Assembly: GCF_001754075.1 (NCBI RefSeq)
Contig: NZ_MIEH01000007.1
Coordinates: 158,021 to 222,020, forward strand
DNA: 64,000 bases
Reading direction: 5' to 3'
From: Merdimonas faecis
Lineage (GTDB): Bacteria > Bacillota > Clostridia > Lachnospirales > Lachnospiraceae
Position 1 is the first letter of the stretch; each line of letters opens with the position of its first letter. A program made the position numbers and the translations under genes. A model generated the notes under the pieces. It ran no database searches. It saw only the letters and a list, made by a program, of their open reading frames with translations, and was not told the DNA's origin. Of this stretch, positions 18,893-27,964 are shown in pieces.

Positions 18893-20281
18893 TCATTGAC
18901 ACAGCTCCCATTGAAAATTGCAGCATGACTGCATCAGCTCCTTATCATGTGTAATGACCAGTATCGTTTTTCCTTCGGCTGCGGCCTCTGTCAATACAGC
19001 GGCAATTTTGCGCATATTTCCCCCGTCCAGCCCTGACGTGGGCTCGTCTAACAGCAGGATTTCCCTGCCGGATAACAGCCCGCAAGCAATGGAAAGCCGC
19101 TGCTTCTGACCGCCGGAAAGGGCGGCCGGGTGCGCATCTTTATAAGCATACAGGCCAAGTGTTTTCAGCAGCGCCCTGGCCCGCTCCAGCCGACCGGGAG
19201 AAGCATCGGAATGAAGCAGCAGTTCGTCTGTGACGCTGGTGGTAAAAAACTGGGTTCCCGTATCATTGGAGCTGTACCACACCGCTTTTCTGCGCTTTCC
19301 GGCAGACAGACTTTTGCCGCCGATATAGACCTCCCCGCTGCCTGGCTTTTGCAGCCCCGTCAGCGCCATGGCAAGGGTAGTTTTGCCCGCGCCGTTTTTA
19401 CCAGTGACGGCGGTAATCAGCCCGGCAGGCAGAGCGAAATTCAGGTTTTCAAAAATGATGGCCTTTTTTCGCCTGCAGGTCAGATTCCTGCAGAAAAGGT
19501 GTTCCTCCCCGGCGCTTGCGGGAAGCATCGGCAGAGAAATCTCCGTTTCCGCGATTTCCCGCAGGCCGTACCGTTTTCGTTCCTCATCTGAAAGCTCCCT
19601 CATCTGCGCCGGTGTCTTTTCCCATTGGATCGTTCCCTCCGACACATAGACGAAACGGTCGACAATGCCGCTCAGCCATGCCAGCCGGTGTTCCGCTATA
19701 ATCAGGGTGTTTCCCTCGTCTTTCAGCTTTCGGAGTATGTCCGCAAGCCTTGCAGCTCCCTCGCTGTCCAGATTTGCCGTAGGCTCGTCGCAGACATAGG
19801 TGTGGGGCCGCAGCGCGTAGACCGACGCCACCGCCACGCGCTGTTTCTCGCCGCTGGACAGCACATCCAGAGGGCGCAGGCGCAGCGCATCTAATCCCAA
19901 AGATGCAATCGCTTCCTCCGTGCGTGTCCGTATTTCCTGCTTCGCCATTCCATAATTTTCACAGGCAAAGGCAATCTCCCCGGCAAGCTCCGAGGAAAAA
20001 AACTGACTCTTGGGATCCTGGAACACGCTTCCAATCTCCTGCCCAATCCTCCAACTGGGAAGTGTTGTAATCTCCGTGCCGTTTACCGATACGGAACCCT
20101 TTTGCGTTCCCTGATAATAAGAGGGAGCCAGACCGTTGATCAGCCTTGTCAGCGTCGTTTTTCCGCCGCCGGACGGACCTGTCAGCACGACACATTCCCC
20201 GTCATGCACGATAAGGTCGATATCATGGACACCCTCCCCGCAGCCCTCATATTGAAATGACACATTCCGCAGAGTAATCAT
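18893..20281 (-). CDS. Cassette A, second ECF ATPase (two fused ABC domains)
   Basis: 462 residues holding two nucleotide-binding domains in one chain (EcfA-EcfA' fusion), which power an ECF importer. Domain 1: Walker A GPSGGGKTT (35-43), Q-loop Gln88, signature LSSGEKQ (141-147), Walker B CDEPTANLD. Domain 2: GKNGAGKTT (294-302), LSGGQKQ (388-394), LLLDEPTSGLD. The start MITLRNVSF at 20281 overlaps the T gene stop as ATGA; an upstream frame was rejected. Oddly, the second Q-loop reads SSNDTGTQFF where the other three ATPases of the island read (V)MQDVxHQLF or MQNSDYQLF, so the Q-loop Gln is replaced. Confidence 0.88.
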   Translation of the reverse strand: MITLRNVSFQYEGCGEGVHDIDLIVHDGECVVLTGPSGGGKTTLTRLINGLAPSYYQGTQKGSVSVNGTEITTLPSWRIGQEIGSVFQDPKSQFFSSELAGEIAFACENYGMAKQEIRTRTEEAIASLGLDALRLRPLDVLSSGEKQRVAVASVYALRPHTYVCDEPTANLDSEGAARLADILRKLKDEGNTLIIAEHRLAWLSGIVDRFVYVSEGTIQWEKTPAQMRELSDEERKRYGLREIAETEISLPMLPASAGEEHLFCRNLTCRRKKAIIFENLNFALPAGLITAVTGKNGAGKTTLAMALTGLQKPGSGEVYIGGKSLSAGKRRKAVWYSSNDTGTQFFTTSVTDELLLHSDASPGRLERARALLKTLGLYAYKDAHPAALSGGQKQRLSIACGLLSGREILLLDEPTSGLDGGNMRKIAAVLTEAAAEGKTILVITHDKELMQSCCNFQWELCQ

Positions 20282-20973
20282 ATCCGCACACCTCCCACAA
20301 CAAGAAACACCGCCGTTACCACAGTCCAGAGCGCCAGCCATATAGAATCGCAGACGTCGGCCCTCTTTCCATAATAGCTGCCCCGTTTCCCAGGCCGTTC
20401 CGCTCCGCGGGCTACGGCGGAAACAGAGAGCTGGTCGGCGATCTGCAGGCAGCGCAGCAGCAAGGGTACAAACACATACTCACAGGATGCCGCCGGGTGG
20501 CTGACAAGCTGGGTCGGCGCGGTCAATCCCCGGTTGCGCATGGAGAGCCAGACACTCCGCAGCTCTGACTTCATGGTGGGAAAAAAACGGAACATGACCA
20601 GCAGGCCGAGAATTACAGGAGTCGGCGTGTGAATACGGGATAAAAAGGACGCCAATTCGCCGGGCGGTGTGGTAATGAGATCCCAGGACACCAGGAACAC
20701 CGGCGTCAGGGTCCAGAACATCAGCACATAAAATTCCGAGAAAACCGCCGGATGAAAGTCATGGAACCGGATCAGGTACAGCAGAATCCCAAGCAGCGCA
20801 TAAAAAACTGCCATGGAGCGCAGCAGCCGCCAGTTGCGCTGTGCTCCCAGATAGGCAAATCCCGTGACAGTAAGGACGCAGGTCAGCACCGTGTCCGCAG
20901 TCAGAGATATGCCGATGATTGTACAGGCAAGCGCCCACAGCTTTACTGGAATGGCAAAATTCCCGCGGCGCAT
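20278..20973 (-). CDS. Cassette A, second ECF transmembrane (T) protein
   Basis: A 231-residue membrane protein of the EcfT/CbiQ family, the scaffold that couples ATP hydrolysis to the substrate-binding S protein. It has about five hydrophobic segments. The coupling helices carry the expected Arg-Gly motifs: LSMRNRGLTAP near residue 150 and VARGAERPGKRGSYY near 194. The ATG overlaps the stop of the S gene (TAATG) and its own stop overlaps the ATPase start, so S2-T2-A2 is tightly coupled. Confidence 0.85.
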   Translation of the reverse strand: MRRGNFAIPVKLWALACTIIGISLTADTVLTCVLTVTGFAYLGAQRNWRLLRSMAVFYALLGILLYLIRFHDFHPAVFSEFYVLMFWTLTPVFLVSWDLITTPPGELASFLSRIHTPTPVILGLLVMFRFFPTMKSELRSVWLSMRNRGLTAPTQLVSHPAASCEYVFVPLLLRCLQIADQLSVSAVARGAERPGKRGSYYGKRADVCDSIWLALWTVVTAVFLVVGGVRI

Positions 20974-21572
20974 TACAGGACTCCCGCTTTTTTGAAATGC
21001 TTGTTGACCAGCTTCCCGCCGACCAGACTGCCAAGGAATCCGCCGAGCATTGTGAACAGGATGATGAACGCCAACCAGCCTGCGGAGGTATAATAGTGGA
21101 CAAAGGAGTCAATATAGCTCTGCTCCATACCGCTGGAGAGTGCAAAGGCTTCGTAGGTATCCCAGAAGAACCAGATAGGCAGAAGGTTCACGCCATTGTA
21201 CAGCAGACTTGCCACCGACCAGGCTGCCGTCATTTTCTTTTTGGATTCCCAGCCATCCCTCCATAAAATCGCCTCGCAAATGATACCAACGATGATATAA
21301 TAGGGGAGCAGATACCAGTTTCCCATGATGAGGAACACAAGTCCCAGTATGGTCATGTAGACCAGCGTCACGAAGCGCTTATGTACCCGGCTTACCATAA
21401 GGAAATAAACAGGCGCACACAAAAACATGGTAAAGCCCACGGACAGCACCATACTGACAAAATCATTGGCCATGCAGACCATATTCACAATAAGCTGGAT
21501 GACGATGAGCAGCACCGTAAGCAGCACCGTGGTGATCACATCCCTGACATTCCATTTCTGCGTTGTTTTCAT
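20973..21572 (-). CDS. Cassette A, second ECF substrate-binding S protein (MptD/Trep_Strep type)
   Basis: A 199-residue polytopic membrane protein (about six helices), the substrate-specificity subunit. Family marks shared with the other four S proteins here are the short N-terminus KWNVRDVITTVLL and the C-terminal signature GGKLVNKHFKKAGVL. The substrate of MptD/Trep_Strep S proteins is not firmly known. It follows the exporter-fold pair by 30 bp with AGGAGG upstream, so cassette A carries a complete second ECF set downstream of its ABC genes. Confidence 0.75.
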   Translation of the reverse strand: MKTTQKWNVRDVITTVLLTVLLIVIQLIVNMVCMANDFVSMVLSVGFTMFLCAPVYFLMVSRVHKRFVTLVYMTILGLVFLIMGNWYLLPYYIIVGIICEAILWRDGWESKKKMTAAWSVASLLYNGVNLLPIWFFWDTYEAFALSSGMEQSYIDSFVHYYTSAGWLAFIILFTMLGGFLGSLVGGKLVNKHFKKAGVL

Positions 21573-21602
21573 TGAAATTTTCCTCCTGATTTTTATAGTA
21601 TT

Positions 21603-23384
21603 TCAAAGGTTTCCGTCATTTGCCGACAGTTCCTCTTTTCTTCTGAGGTTCCAGCCGATTGCCGCCTTCCGCGTCTGGATGAAACGGCGGTACAGCCCCT
21701 GTTCTTCCATCAGTTCCCTGTGTGTGCCGCGCTGGACGATCCGCCCCTTATCCAGAACAAGGATCTGATCGGCATTCCGGACCGTAGAGAGCCTGTGGGC
21801 GATCATAAGAATCGTCTTGTCCTTCGTCAGCTCCGCAATCGCCGCCTGCAGCTCCCGCTCATTCTCCGGATCCACACTGGCGGTCGCTTCATCCAAAATG
21901 ATGATCGGCGCATCCTTTAAGATCGCGCGGGCAATGGAAATACGCTGCCGTTCCCCGCCGGAAAGAGTGGCTCCGCCCTCGCCCACAAGGGTATGGTAGC
22001 CTTCCGGCAATGCCGATATAAACTCGTGGCAGCACGCTTTTTTCGCCGCCTCGATCACTTCTTCCGGCGTGGCGTCCGGTCTGCCGAATTTGATATTGTT
22101 TTCAATCGTATCCTCAAAAAGATAAACATTCTGGAACACAATGGAAAAATTTTTCAGCAGGCTGTCGCAGGTAAAATCTTTTACATCATGGCCGCCCACA
22201 CGGATATTTCCTTTCTGCACATCCCAAAAACGGGCAATCAGGCTTACAAGGGTCGTTTTGCCGGAACCGGAAGGTCCCACGATAGCACAGGTTGTTTTCT
22301 CCGGAATGGTCACACTTACATCCTGCAATACATTTTCCTGTCTGTAGGCAAAGGAAACTTGCGCAAGCTCAATGTCATAATGATCCAGCGAAATATCCCC
22401 GCCATGTTCATCCAGTACAGGCGTATCCATAACGGCATCCATACGGTCCAGGGAAGCGTCAATGACACGGGCCACGGAAGCCATACTTCCCACCAGTTCC
22501 ACACTGGAGTAGATCATAAAACTTGACACCAGCAGAAGCAGGCACTTGACAGGCGTGATCTCACCGCCCAACAGCAGATAAGGGGCAACGATTAAAATTG
22601 CTGATTTTGCCAGCTTGAAAATCGTCTGGTAAACGCCGGTCAACGAGGAAAAAGCACTTTCCAGAATGATGTTGGCGTCCGCGCTTTCCTCGATTGCCTG
22701 ATTGACTGATTTTCCCGACATTTCTCCCAATCCAAAGGCTTTTACAACGCCCATTCCCTGGATATATTCCAGAAAACCTGTCACAAGATTCGCCTGCGCA
22801 GCCTGCCGTCTGGGAGACAGTCTTTTGCCCGCTTTCTGGATTCCCCCATAGACCAGCATGGAGACAGCCAATCCCGCAAACATCAAAAGTCCGATATGCC
22901 ATTCATAAAAAAGCAGCCAGACGCCTATGACAAGGGCATGGATAAATCCTCCCGCCACCTTTTCCAGAACCATAACGGCATTGTTCTCAATATCTCCCAG
23001 GGTGGTCGTCACGGCGGCTACAATTTCGCCCAGCCGGTTTTCATTGAAATACCCCATGGGCACGTGCTTCATGTGTTCGCCTATTTCCAGCCGTTTTTCC
23101 GAACACATGGAAAAGCTGCCAAGCGTTCTCCGAATGCAGGATAAGTTGTTAAAAAAGATCCGTCCGGCAATGCTTACCACCATAATGGCAAAGGATACCC
23201 AAAGCGTGGAAACCGGCATAACGCCTCCCTCCGCCGCCGAAAGCAGCCCTGACAGAACCGTAAGGATCGCCATGATGGGCATCATCTCAAAGACAGAATC
23301 CAGCAGACTGAAAACAAAAGAAGCAATCAAATTCTTTCGCTGTTTCCCCGAAAAATCTAACAGCCGTTTGATCAGTTGAATCAT
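21603..23384 (-). CDS. Cassette A, exporter-fold ABC half-transporter 2
   Basis: 593 residues: six-helix membrane domain (about 15-310) and ATPase with GPSGSGKTT near 370, LSGGERQ near 472 and IIILDEATASVDPENE near 493, catalytic Glu present. The start MIQLIKRLL at 23384 overlaps the upstream partner stop as ATGA; the longer open frame to 23495 lies inside that partner. Together with the upstream gene it forms a heterodimer in which both ATP sites look canonical. That differs from the degenerate exporter at 11801 and is more like the IrtAB/YbtPQ group, which imports siderophores with an exporter fold. Confidence 0.85.
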   Translation of the reverse strand: MIQLIKRLLDFSGKQRKNLIASFVFSLLDSVFEMMPIMAILTVLSGLLSAAEGGVMPVSTLWVSFAIMVVSIAGRIFFNNLSCIRRTLGSFSMCSEKRLEIGEHMKHVPMGYFNENRLGEIVAAVTTTLGDIENNAVMVLEKVAGGFIHALVIGVWLLFYEWHIGLLMFAGLAVSMLVYGGIQKAGKRLSPRRQAAQANLVTGFLEYIQGMGVVKAFGLGEMSGKSVNQAIEESADANIILESAFSSLTGVYQTIFKLAKSAILIVAPYLLLGGEITPVKCLLLLVSSFMIYSSVELVGSMASVARVIDASLDRMDAVMDTPVLDEHGGDISLDHYDIELAQVSFAYRQENVLQDVSVTIPEKTTCAIVGPSGSGKTTLVSLIARFWDVQKGNIRVGGHDVKDFTCDSLLKNFSIVFQNVYLFEDTIENNIKFGRPDATPEEVIEAAKKACCHEFISALPEGYHTLVGEGGATLSGGERQRISIARAILKDAPIIILDEATASVDPENERELQAAIAELTKDKTILMIAHRLSTVRNADQILVLDKGRIVQRGTHRELMEEQGLYRRFIQTRKAAIGWNLRRKEELSANDGNL

Positions 23385-25135
23385 GCTGACGCCTCCTCTC
23401 CCATATCTTTTGCGCTGATATGCGCAGTCCACAGCTCTCTGTAAAGGGAACTGTTCTTTAACAGCTCTTCGTGCGTTCCCTGGTCTTTGACGCACCCCTG
23501 ATCCATTACCAGTATTCTGTCGGCTCCTACGATGGTGGAAAGGCGGTGGGCAATGACGATCAATGTTTTTCCCTTCACCAGTTCATTGATTGACGCCTGA
23601 ATGACAGCCTCGTTCTCCGGGTCGGTAAAAGCAGTCGCCTCATCCAGCACCACCACGGGACTGTTTTTTAAGATTGCCCGGGCAATGGCAATGCGCTGGC
23701 GCTCCCCGCCGGACAGACTCCCGCCTCCGTCTCCAATCAGCGTATCATATCCCCTTGGCAGGGCAGAGATAAATTCATGGCAGCTCGCCTGCTTTGCGGC
23801 ATTTACAATTTCCTCATCCTCTGCCCCCGGCTTTCCCATGCGGAGATTTTCCTTCACGGACAGATGAAAAAGGAAATTGTCCTGGGATACATAAGCCACG
23901 GTATCCATGACCTGTGAGAGTGGAATATTCCGTACATCCACGCCGCCAATCTGCACTTCCCCGCTGTCTGCCTCCCAGAAAGAAGCGATCAGGCGTGCCG
24001 CCGTTGACTTTCCTGAACCGGAAGGCCCTACGATCGCCGTCATACCGTCCGGCACCGCGTCAAAGCTGATCTGGTGTAATACTTCCGTATCCCCATATCC
24101 GAAGCAAACATCCCGGAAAGAGATATGCGAATTGGGAAGCGTTACCCGTTCTGTCGGCCGCTGCATTTCCTCCGTTTCCAAAAGCCCTGTAATCTCTTTG
24201 ACCGTGGAATCCACCATAGCAAGACTATCCGTATATTGCAGCGCCTGAATCAGCGGCTTGACCAATCCAAGGGCGAGGATCATACAGGTAATGAAAACCG
24301 GTGCTTCCAGGCTGCCCTGTATATACAGATACGCGCCTAAAGGCAGCACACCCAGCAGACAGGAGGGCATAATGGAAATACCCGCCACATAAAAGCTGTT
24401 TGTCTGCTTAAACCAGGTGGTCTTTGCCGCTTCATTTTCCATCACGGCATCCGCATATCTGCCATAGGAAGCGGCGCTCTGGTTAAAGGCCTTGATGACT
24501 TCAATGCCGCCAATATATTCCACAATGGCGGCATCCATATTTTTCCCCGCAGTCAGTACACGGTCATACCGCTTTGCATAGTCCTTCATCATTCCCATGT
24601 AGCACGCAAGACCGATGGGAATCGTGATCAACGAAATCAAGGCAATGCGCCAGTCCAGGATAAAAAGATATACCATCATCAGAAACGGGACAAGAATATT
24701 CGCTGTCAGCTCTGGTATCATGTGCGCCAGCGGCAGCTCCAGCTTTTCCACCGTATCCACCAGCAGGGTTTTGAATTTACCGGAAGGTGTATCCAGAATA
24801 TAACCCATGGGTACACGGGAGAGCTTCGCTGTCAACTCCGTCCGGATATTCTTTAAAATCGTAAAAGCCGAACGATGGCTAAGTATGGTAGAAACCGTTC
24901 CAAACCAGGTGCTCCCCAGATAGCCGAGAAGTGCGGTAAGCGCCCAGAAACCAATGGAAGTAAGGTCATAATTCTGTCCACAAATCTGAATCACAATCCG
25001 CGAAACCGCAAAATAGGGTACAATCCCACACACAGAGCCAAGTACCGCCAGTAAGACAGAGGCTGTCATTTTCCCTTTGCACTGTGTTGCAAACCGCAGG
25101 ACCCAACTGAATGTGTTATTTTTTTTCTGTTCCAT
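23381..25135 (-). CDS. Cassette A, exporter-fold ABC half-transporter 1
   Basis: 584 residues with six membrane helices then an ATPase: GPSGSGKST near 370, LSGGERQRIAIARAI near 472, Walker B VVVLDEATAFTDPENE near 492. The ATAFTDP D-loop, in place of ATSALD, recurs in the first half-transporter of all three cassettes. From memory it resembles the ATAFADPENE form of IrtB/YbtQ-type siderophore importers. It overlaps the preceding ECF ATPase by 20 bp and has AGGAGC upstream of MEQKKN. The likely role is uptake, less likely export, of a metal chelate; the direction is inference. Confidence 0.85.
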   Translation of the reverse strand: MEQKKNNTFSWVLRFATQCKGKMTASVLLAVLGSVCGIVPYFAVSRIVIQICGQNYDLTSIGFWALTALLGYLGSTWFGTVSTILSHRSAFTILKNIRTELTAKLSRVPMGYILDTPSGKFKTLLVDTVEKLELPLAHMIPELTANILVPFLMMVYLFILDWRIALISLITIPIGLACYMGMMKDYAKRYDRVLTAGKNMDAAIVEYIGGIEVIKAFNQSAASYGRYADAVMENEAAKTTWFKQTNSFYVAGISIMPSCLLGVLPLGAYLYIQGSLEAPVFITCMILALGLVKPLIQALQYTDSLAMVDSTVKEITGLLETEEMQRPTERVTLPNSHISFRDVCFGYGDTEVLHQISFDAVPDGMTAIVGPSGSGKSTAARLIASFWEADSGEVQIGGVDVRNIPLSQVMDTVAYVSQDNFLFHLSVKENLRMGKPGAEDEEIVNAAKQASCHEFISALPRGYDTLIGDGGGSLSGGERQRIAIARAILKNSPVVVLDEATAFTDPENEAVIQASINELVKGKTLIVIAHRLSTIVGADRILVMDQGCVKDQGTHEELLKNSSLYRELWTAHISAKDMGEEASA

Positions 25136-26588
25136 TTTCTGCTCCTTTCATTTTTTCTAAAACCGTTCCGCGCATGGTTCCAGATAAATCGTCTGATATT
25201 TTCCCATCCTCTAAGACCAGCACACGAGAGCAAATCGTCTGGATAAATTCATAATCATGGGTAATAATCAGCAGTATCTTCCCCTGTGCAGACAATTCTT
25301 TTGCAAGCCTCCCCACCTCCTGCATACTTTTTAAATCAAGCCCACTAGTGGGTTCGTCAAAAATCAATAACTCCTTTTCGCAAAGCAGACTGACCGCTAC
25401 GGCAAGGCGCTGCTTTTGTCCCCCCGAAAGGGAGAGTGGGTGCCGGTCTTTGAAATCCAACAAATCAAGCCATTCAAGCGCCTTTTCAACTCTTGCGGTG
25501 TCTGGGGCTTTCACACCAAGCAAACACTCGGCTTCTACGCTATCCGTAAACAGTTGATGCCCCACATCCTGCATAACCATGTAAGAACACTTTCTCCGCT
25601 GTTTCTCCGCAAGAGCCTTTCCCTGTAGCAATACAGCCCCACTATCATTTTTTTGTAATCCACACAGGACACGGGCAAGCGTTGTTTTTCCCACACCGTT
25701 TTTCCCAACAACAGCAATGACTTCTCCGCCATGAGCAGTAAAACTCAGATCTTGAAAGATTGTCCGTTTTCCAAGACGGACTGATATTCCCTGCACTTCT
25801 AACTCATTGCTGCTTGTTTTTGGAGCAATAGCAGTTTTCTTAACATGAGACAGGCTTCTGCACCGAAGCCCCCTGGCAAGAATTTCACTTTCGGGCAATG
25901 CCTGAAAATCGTTAAGCGTCATATCCTTCAGAATTTTCCCACCGTGCATATAAACAACACGATCCGCAACATCCATCAGATACCAGATCCTGTGTTCCGC
26001 AATAATAATCGTTTTTCCCTGCGCTTTCACTCTTTGAAGCAGATCAGTCAGATCTTCAATAGCTCCCATATCCAGATTAGAGGATGGTTCGTCTAAGACA
26101 AAAATTTCTGATTCTGTTGCATAAACAGAAGCAAAAGCGATTTTCTGTTTTTCACCGTCCGAAAGTTCAAAAATATTTCTTTTACGGAGTGCAGACAAAT
26201 TTAATTCGCGGCTGGTTTTCTCAAGGCTCTTTTTTAGTTTCTCTTGCGGCAAAGCCCGATTCTCCAAACCGAACACAATTTCACTGTCTGTATCTGTATT
26301 AAAAAACTGTGTGCGTGGGTTCTGAAAAACAGAGCCTACATAGTCTGAAATATCCGCAATATCGGTTTTCGTTACATCCAGCCCGCATACAGAAATTTCA
26401 CCTGACAGTTCTCCGCTGAAAAAATGTGGAATAAGCCCGTTAATCAAGCGTGTAATTGTGGTCTTTCCACAGCCGCTTTCCCCGCACAGCAGAACACATT
26501 GTCCTTTTGGAATCTCAAGGGAAACATTATGCAGCCCATTATTCTCCTGCCCGTCATAAGAAAAGGAAACGTTTTTTAAAGAAATCAT
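25116..26588 (-). CDS. Cassette A, first ECF ATPase (two fused ABC domains)
   Basis: 490 residues. Domain 1: Walker A GESGCGKTT (36-44), Q-loop VFQNPRTQFF, signature LSDGEKQ near 143, VLDEPSSNLD. Domain 2: GKNGVGKTT near 293, MQDVGHQLF with its Gln intact, LSGGQKQ near 387, IFDEPTSGLD. The start was set at ATG 26588 (MISLKNVSF), which overlaps the T gene stop as TGATG; the frame continues to a GTG at 26597. Its end overlaps the first half-transporter, so the ECF and exporter-fold genes are translationally coupled, a strong hint that they work on the same substrate. Confidence 0.88.
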   Translation of the reverse strand: MISLKNVSFSYDGQENNGLHNVSLEIPKGQCVLLCGESGCGKTTITRLINGLIPHFFSGELSGEISVCGLDVTKTDIADISDYVGSVFQNPRTQFFNTDTDSEIVFGLENRALPQEKLKKSLEKTSRELNLSALRKRNIFELSDGEKQKIAFASVYATESEIFVLDEPSSNLDMGAIEDLTDLLQRVKAQGKTIIIAEHRIWYLMDVADRVVYMHGGKILKDMTLNDFQALPESEILARGLRCRSLSHVKKTAIAPKTSSNELEVQGISVRLGKRTIFQDLSFTAHGGEVIAVVGKNGVGKTTLARVLCGLQKNDSGAVLLQGKALAEKQRRKCSYMVMQDVGHQLFTDSVEAECLLGVKAPDTARVEKALEWLDLLDFKDRHPLSLSGGQKQRLAVAVSLLCEKELLIFDEPTSGLDLKSMQEVGRLAKELSAQGKILLIITHDYEFIQTICSRVLVLEDGKISDDLSGTMRGTVLEKMKGAENGTEKK

Positions 26589-27286
26589 CAGAACCACCCC
26601 TTTCCATTTGCCAGGAACGCAAGAATAATCACGGTTATATACACAACCAAAATCAGCATATCCATCACATGAAAACGAACTGTTTCCATGCAGGTACGTC
26701 TTTGTACATGATCAATGCCTCTTGTAATGGCGGCCTGTGTAATTTCATCTGATATTTTAGAAGCAGATACCAGCATGGGGACATAAGTATACTCCATCGT
26801 CCGCATAGGATGGCGGAGAATCCCTGCGGCTGTTACAGGTATCCCCCGCAGAGCCATTGCATCCTTAATCGAATTCCATTCTTCCCCCATCGTAGGAAAA
26901 TACCTCAGGGCAATAGAAAGAGAAATCGTGAACCCTTTCGGCAAGCGGAGCTTTCCAACCGCAGCTAAAAATTCGCTGACACGCGTGGTTGAAATAAGCA
27001 GACTTCCTAACATAAAGCAGGGAATCAGCTTGCGAATATAAACCGCAAACATATAAATAATGCCGCCGGCACTCACTGGCAATAAGGGAACAAGCCAAAA
27101 CTGAATTGCCAGTAACACAAGAAACAACGCCGCATATTTTAAAGCCGTATAAATCTTCTTTGTACTAAGCAGTAGCAGAAAAGGTAATGCGGCAAAAATA
27201 CACTCAATCGTAATACTCCCATTCAGAAAGACGGAAATACTTGTTATAGCTAAAATTAGTAATTTTGTGCGGGGATCTATCTTCAT
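26588..27286 (-). CDS. Cassette A, first ECF transmembrane (T) protein
   Basis: 232 residues. It opens with MKIDPRTKLLIL, the typical DPRTKL start of EcfT proteins, then about five membrane helices. Coupling motifs are DAMALRGIPVT near 150 and AAITRGIDHVQRRT near 195. It begins directly at the stop of the S gene with no gap. It would pair with the fused ATPase downstream. Confidence 0.85.
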   Translation of the reverse strand: MKIDPRTKLLILAITSISVFLNGSITIECIFAALPFLLLLSTKKIYTALKYAALFLVLLAIQFWLVPLLPVSAGGIIYMFAVYIRKLIPCFMLGSLLISTTRVSEFLAAVGKLRLPKGFTISLSIALRYFPTMGEEWNSIKDAMALRGIPVTAAGILRHPMRTMEYTYVPMLVSASKISDEITQAAITRGIDHVQRRTCMETVRFHVMDMLILVVYITVIILAFLANGKGWF

Positions 27287-27886
27287 TTAAACAATCCCCG
27301 CCTTTTCAAAATGCTTTTTCAGCAGTTTTTTGCCAATAAAGCTGCCAATGAAAGCACAGAGAATTGTCCCAAGCAGCATCGCCGGAATAGCCCACCAGTT
27401 TGCGCCAATGGAATCAATTACACTAGAAAAAGAAGATACATCTCCTTTTTTGCTCATAAACTCATCAAACTGTGTCGGCATAATTGCCATTGGGACATAG
27501 GCTCCCATAGGAGACAGCGCAAATAAACAATAGGCCGCCATATTCTTTTTAAAGGATTTAAATCCACCGGATGCGCAGATGAAATCTGCGATAATACCCA
27601 ACACCACAGAAAATGCTGACATCATCCAGAACATCCCGGTAATAAATAAAAGAATACCTGAAATAATTCCAAGAATTGTGATAGCTCCTCTTTTGGGAAT
27701 TTTTGCTATGTAGAGCATAAATACGGTTCCTGTAAATAAAGCTACGATCATCGGCATAAACGGGAAAGTAATGGGTGTCATCTGCGCAATCCCACCGATG
27801 ATGAATGCGACAGCCGCATAAATAAGCGAGAAGATACCGACAGAAATAAAATCTCGTGTTTGCAGTTTCTGTGATTTTTTGTTCAT
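27287..27886 (-). CDS. Cassette A, first ECF substrate-binding S protein (MptD/Trep_Strep type)
   Basis: 199 residues, about six hydrophobic segments, N-terminal LQTRDFISVGIFSLIY and C-terminal IGKKLLKKHFEKAGIV. First gene of the ECF/ABC operon of cassette A, with AGGAGG 8 nt before its ATG and the GGTTAG dyad a further 10 nt upstream. It is separated from the TetR gene by that gene's terminator, so it probably has its own promoter or depends on read-through. S proteins of this type can share T and A subunits with others, so it may also serve the second ECF set. Confidence 0.77.
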   Translation of the reverse strand: MNKKSQKLQTRDFISVGIFSLIYAAVAFIIGGIAQMTPITFPFMPMIVALFTGTVFMLYIAKIPKRGAITILGIISGILLFITGMFWMMSAFSVVLGIIADFICASGGFKSFKKNMAAYCLFALSPMGAYVPMAIMPTQFDEFMSKKGDVSSFSSVIDSIGANWWAIPAMLLGTILCAFIGSFIGKKLLKKHFEKAGIV

Positions 27887-27910
27887 GATAATAACCTCCT
27901 GAATTTTATT

Positions 27911-27928
27911 AGTTAGAACAAGCTAACC
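27911..27928 (-). promoter_or_regulatory. Shared cassette dyad (copy A): GGTTAG-N6-CTAACT
   Basis: On the minus strand GGTTAG CTTGTT CTAACT lies 24 nt before the first S gene. The same layout with the same 6-nt spacer stands before the S genes of cassettes B and C. The half site resembles those of DtxR-family boxes (GGTTAG/CTAACC), and each cassette has, or had, a DtxR-like gene. It could alternatively act as an RNA hairpin in the 5' leader. Confidence 0.55.
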
Positions 27929-27936
27929 GTATGGGT

Positions 27937-27964
27937 AAAAAATTAAGGCTCATTTGAGCCTTAA
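27937..27964 (-). terminator. Terminator overlapping the end of the cassette A tetR gene
   Basis: A perfect 9-bp stem TTAAGGCTC/GAGCCTTAA with a 4-nt loop is followed by TTTTTT on the minus strand. The TetR stop codon lies within it. It would separate the regulator from the transporter operon, or act as an attenuator. Confidence 0.75.
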
